NCBI GenBank assembly: GCA_002914805.1
Contig: JXTB01000305.1
Span: 441,674 to 505,673 of the forward strand
DNA from: Parasponia andersonii
Lineage: Eukaryota; Streptophyta; Magnoliopsida; Rosales; Cannabaceae
Reading direction: 5' to 3'
DNA: 64,000 nucleotides
Shown here in pieces: positions 63,380 to 64,000 of the stretch. A program made the position numbers and the translations under genes. Each line of letters opens with the position of its first letter. Position 1 is the first letter of the stretch. Below the pieces are notes generated by a model. It searched no databases. It was not told the origin of the DNA and worked only from the letters and a program-made list of their open reading frames with translations.

Positions 63380-64000
63380 CCTAAGCCAAGCGAATACTAT
63401 GCAATGATTTTTTATTTTTTTATTTTATATTTATGTATGGATATTATAGAATTTGGGTATTATTATATTATATAATAATGTTGTTGAAGGAAATTTTGGT
63501 GTTACTTTGCTGTACATTTTTCCTGGTCTTCCAAGATTTCTTCCCTTTTTTTTTTGGTAATTTTAGTCCCGATTTACGTATCTAATAATTAAATACCAAA
63601 ATTTTGGCTTGGATTTGATTCGAAGGCCCAAAAGCTCTTCATCATTTCCTTGCTTGTAAGAAGAAAAAAGGAAAAAAAGAAAAAAAAAACATTTCCCTGT
63701 TTTTACTGGAAAAAAATGGAAAATATGAATATGCATCCTCATACAGTAAGAAATTAGTATTATCGCATTGTCTCGAGATCAATTTTAACTGGGTAAGAGT
63801 TTTAATATTTATGTATACAATTGGGTAAAGAACATTGCTTAGTATAGTTTTTTTGAAAGAAGAATTAATTACCCATTGTACCATATAATACCGTATGCGC
63901 ATTGACCATTGAGTATGATGTTGACTTTTTTTTGGTAGATGATGTTGACTTTGTGACTATATATTAATTAAATGCAAAAGAGCCGCATACCCACGTAATA
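63380..64000. other. DGAT1 upstream region
   Basis: AT-rich. A TATA-like AAATATAAAATA (minus strand) lies at about 63419-63430. TTTTTTTTGGTAGATGATGTTGAC occurs near the end. No other gene was recognised. Confidence 0.5.

Overview
The window is nuclear DNA from a flowering plant, most likely a eudicot. It is strongly AT-rich, its genes are split by many short GT-AG introns, and it is full of plant transposons (Ty3/gypsy, Ty1/copia, LINE, Mutator-like, MITE). The species cannot be fixed from sequence alone. There is one run of Ns (12211-12627) and single Ns at 45717, 51406 and 54211.

Layout. 1-6111: 3' part of a decayed Tat/Ogre-type Ty3/gypsy retrotransposon, with integrase tail, 112-bp tandem repeats, antisense ORF block and probable 3' LTR. 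An orphan exon-like segment lies just outside it. 8720-9760: LINE remnant (minus). 10080-10585: GGGCC-rich segment pair. 11690-11900: tRNA-derived SINE-like sequence. 13857-18034: Mutator-like element with about 94-bp terminal inverted repeats, broken transposase, a probable nested LTR and an antisense Ulp1-protease-like tail. 19.8-21.3 kb: MITE and foldback element. 23319-25839: calmodulin-binding IQM gene (plus). 26867-27227 and 30224-30400: foldback MITEs. 31727-32306: EPFL secreted peptide gene (plus). 32876-37537: decayed Ty1/copia element (minus). 38166-39064 and 39677-40870: two Mutator-type elements, each with a perfect 9-bp target-site duplication. The second is a Pack-MULE carrying two exons that look like a TRF4/PAPD5-type non-canonical poly(A) polymerase. 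41900-42760: gypsy end and LTR (minus). 43.4-46.1 kb: MITE-like repeats. 47168-50882: casein kinase I gene (plus, 14 coding exons). 54558-54938: DUF3511 gene (minus). 57876-63043: DGAT1 (minus, 16 coding exons).

The five genes are unlinked in function, as is normal for a plant chromosome: Ca2+/calmodulin response, developmental peptide signalling, Ser/Thr phosphorylation, a small uncharacterised protein, and triacylglycerol synthesis. All five have intact reading frames after splicing. I assembled the exon chains by hand, and the lengths come out in frame (540, 112, 476, 126 and 561 residues). The most interesting material is in the transposons: the Pack-MULE, the Ulp1-bearing MULE and the antisense gene block of the gypsy element.
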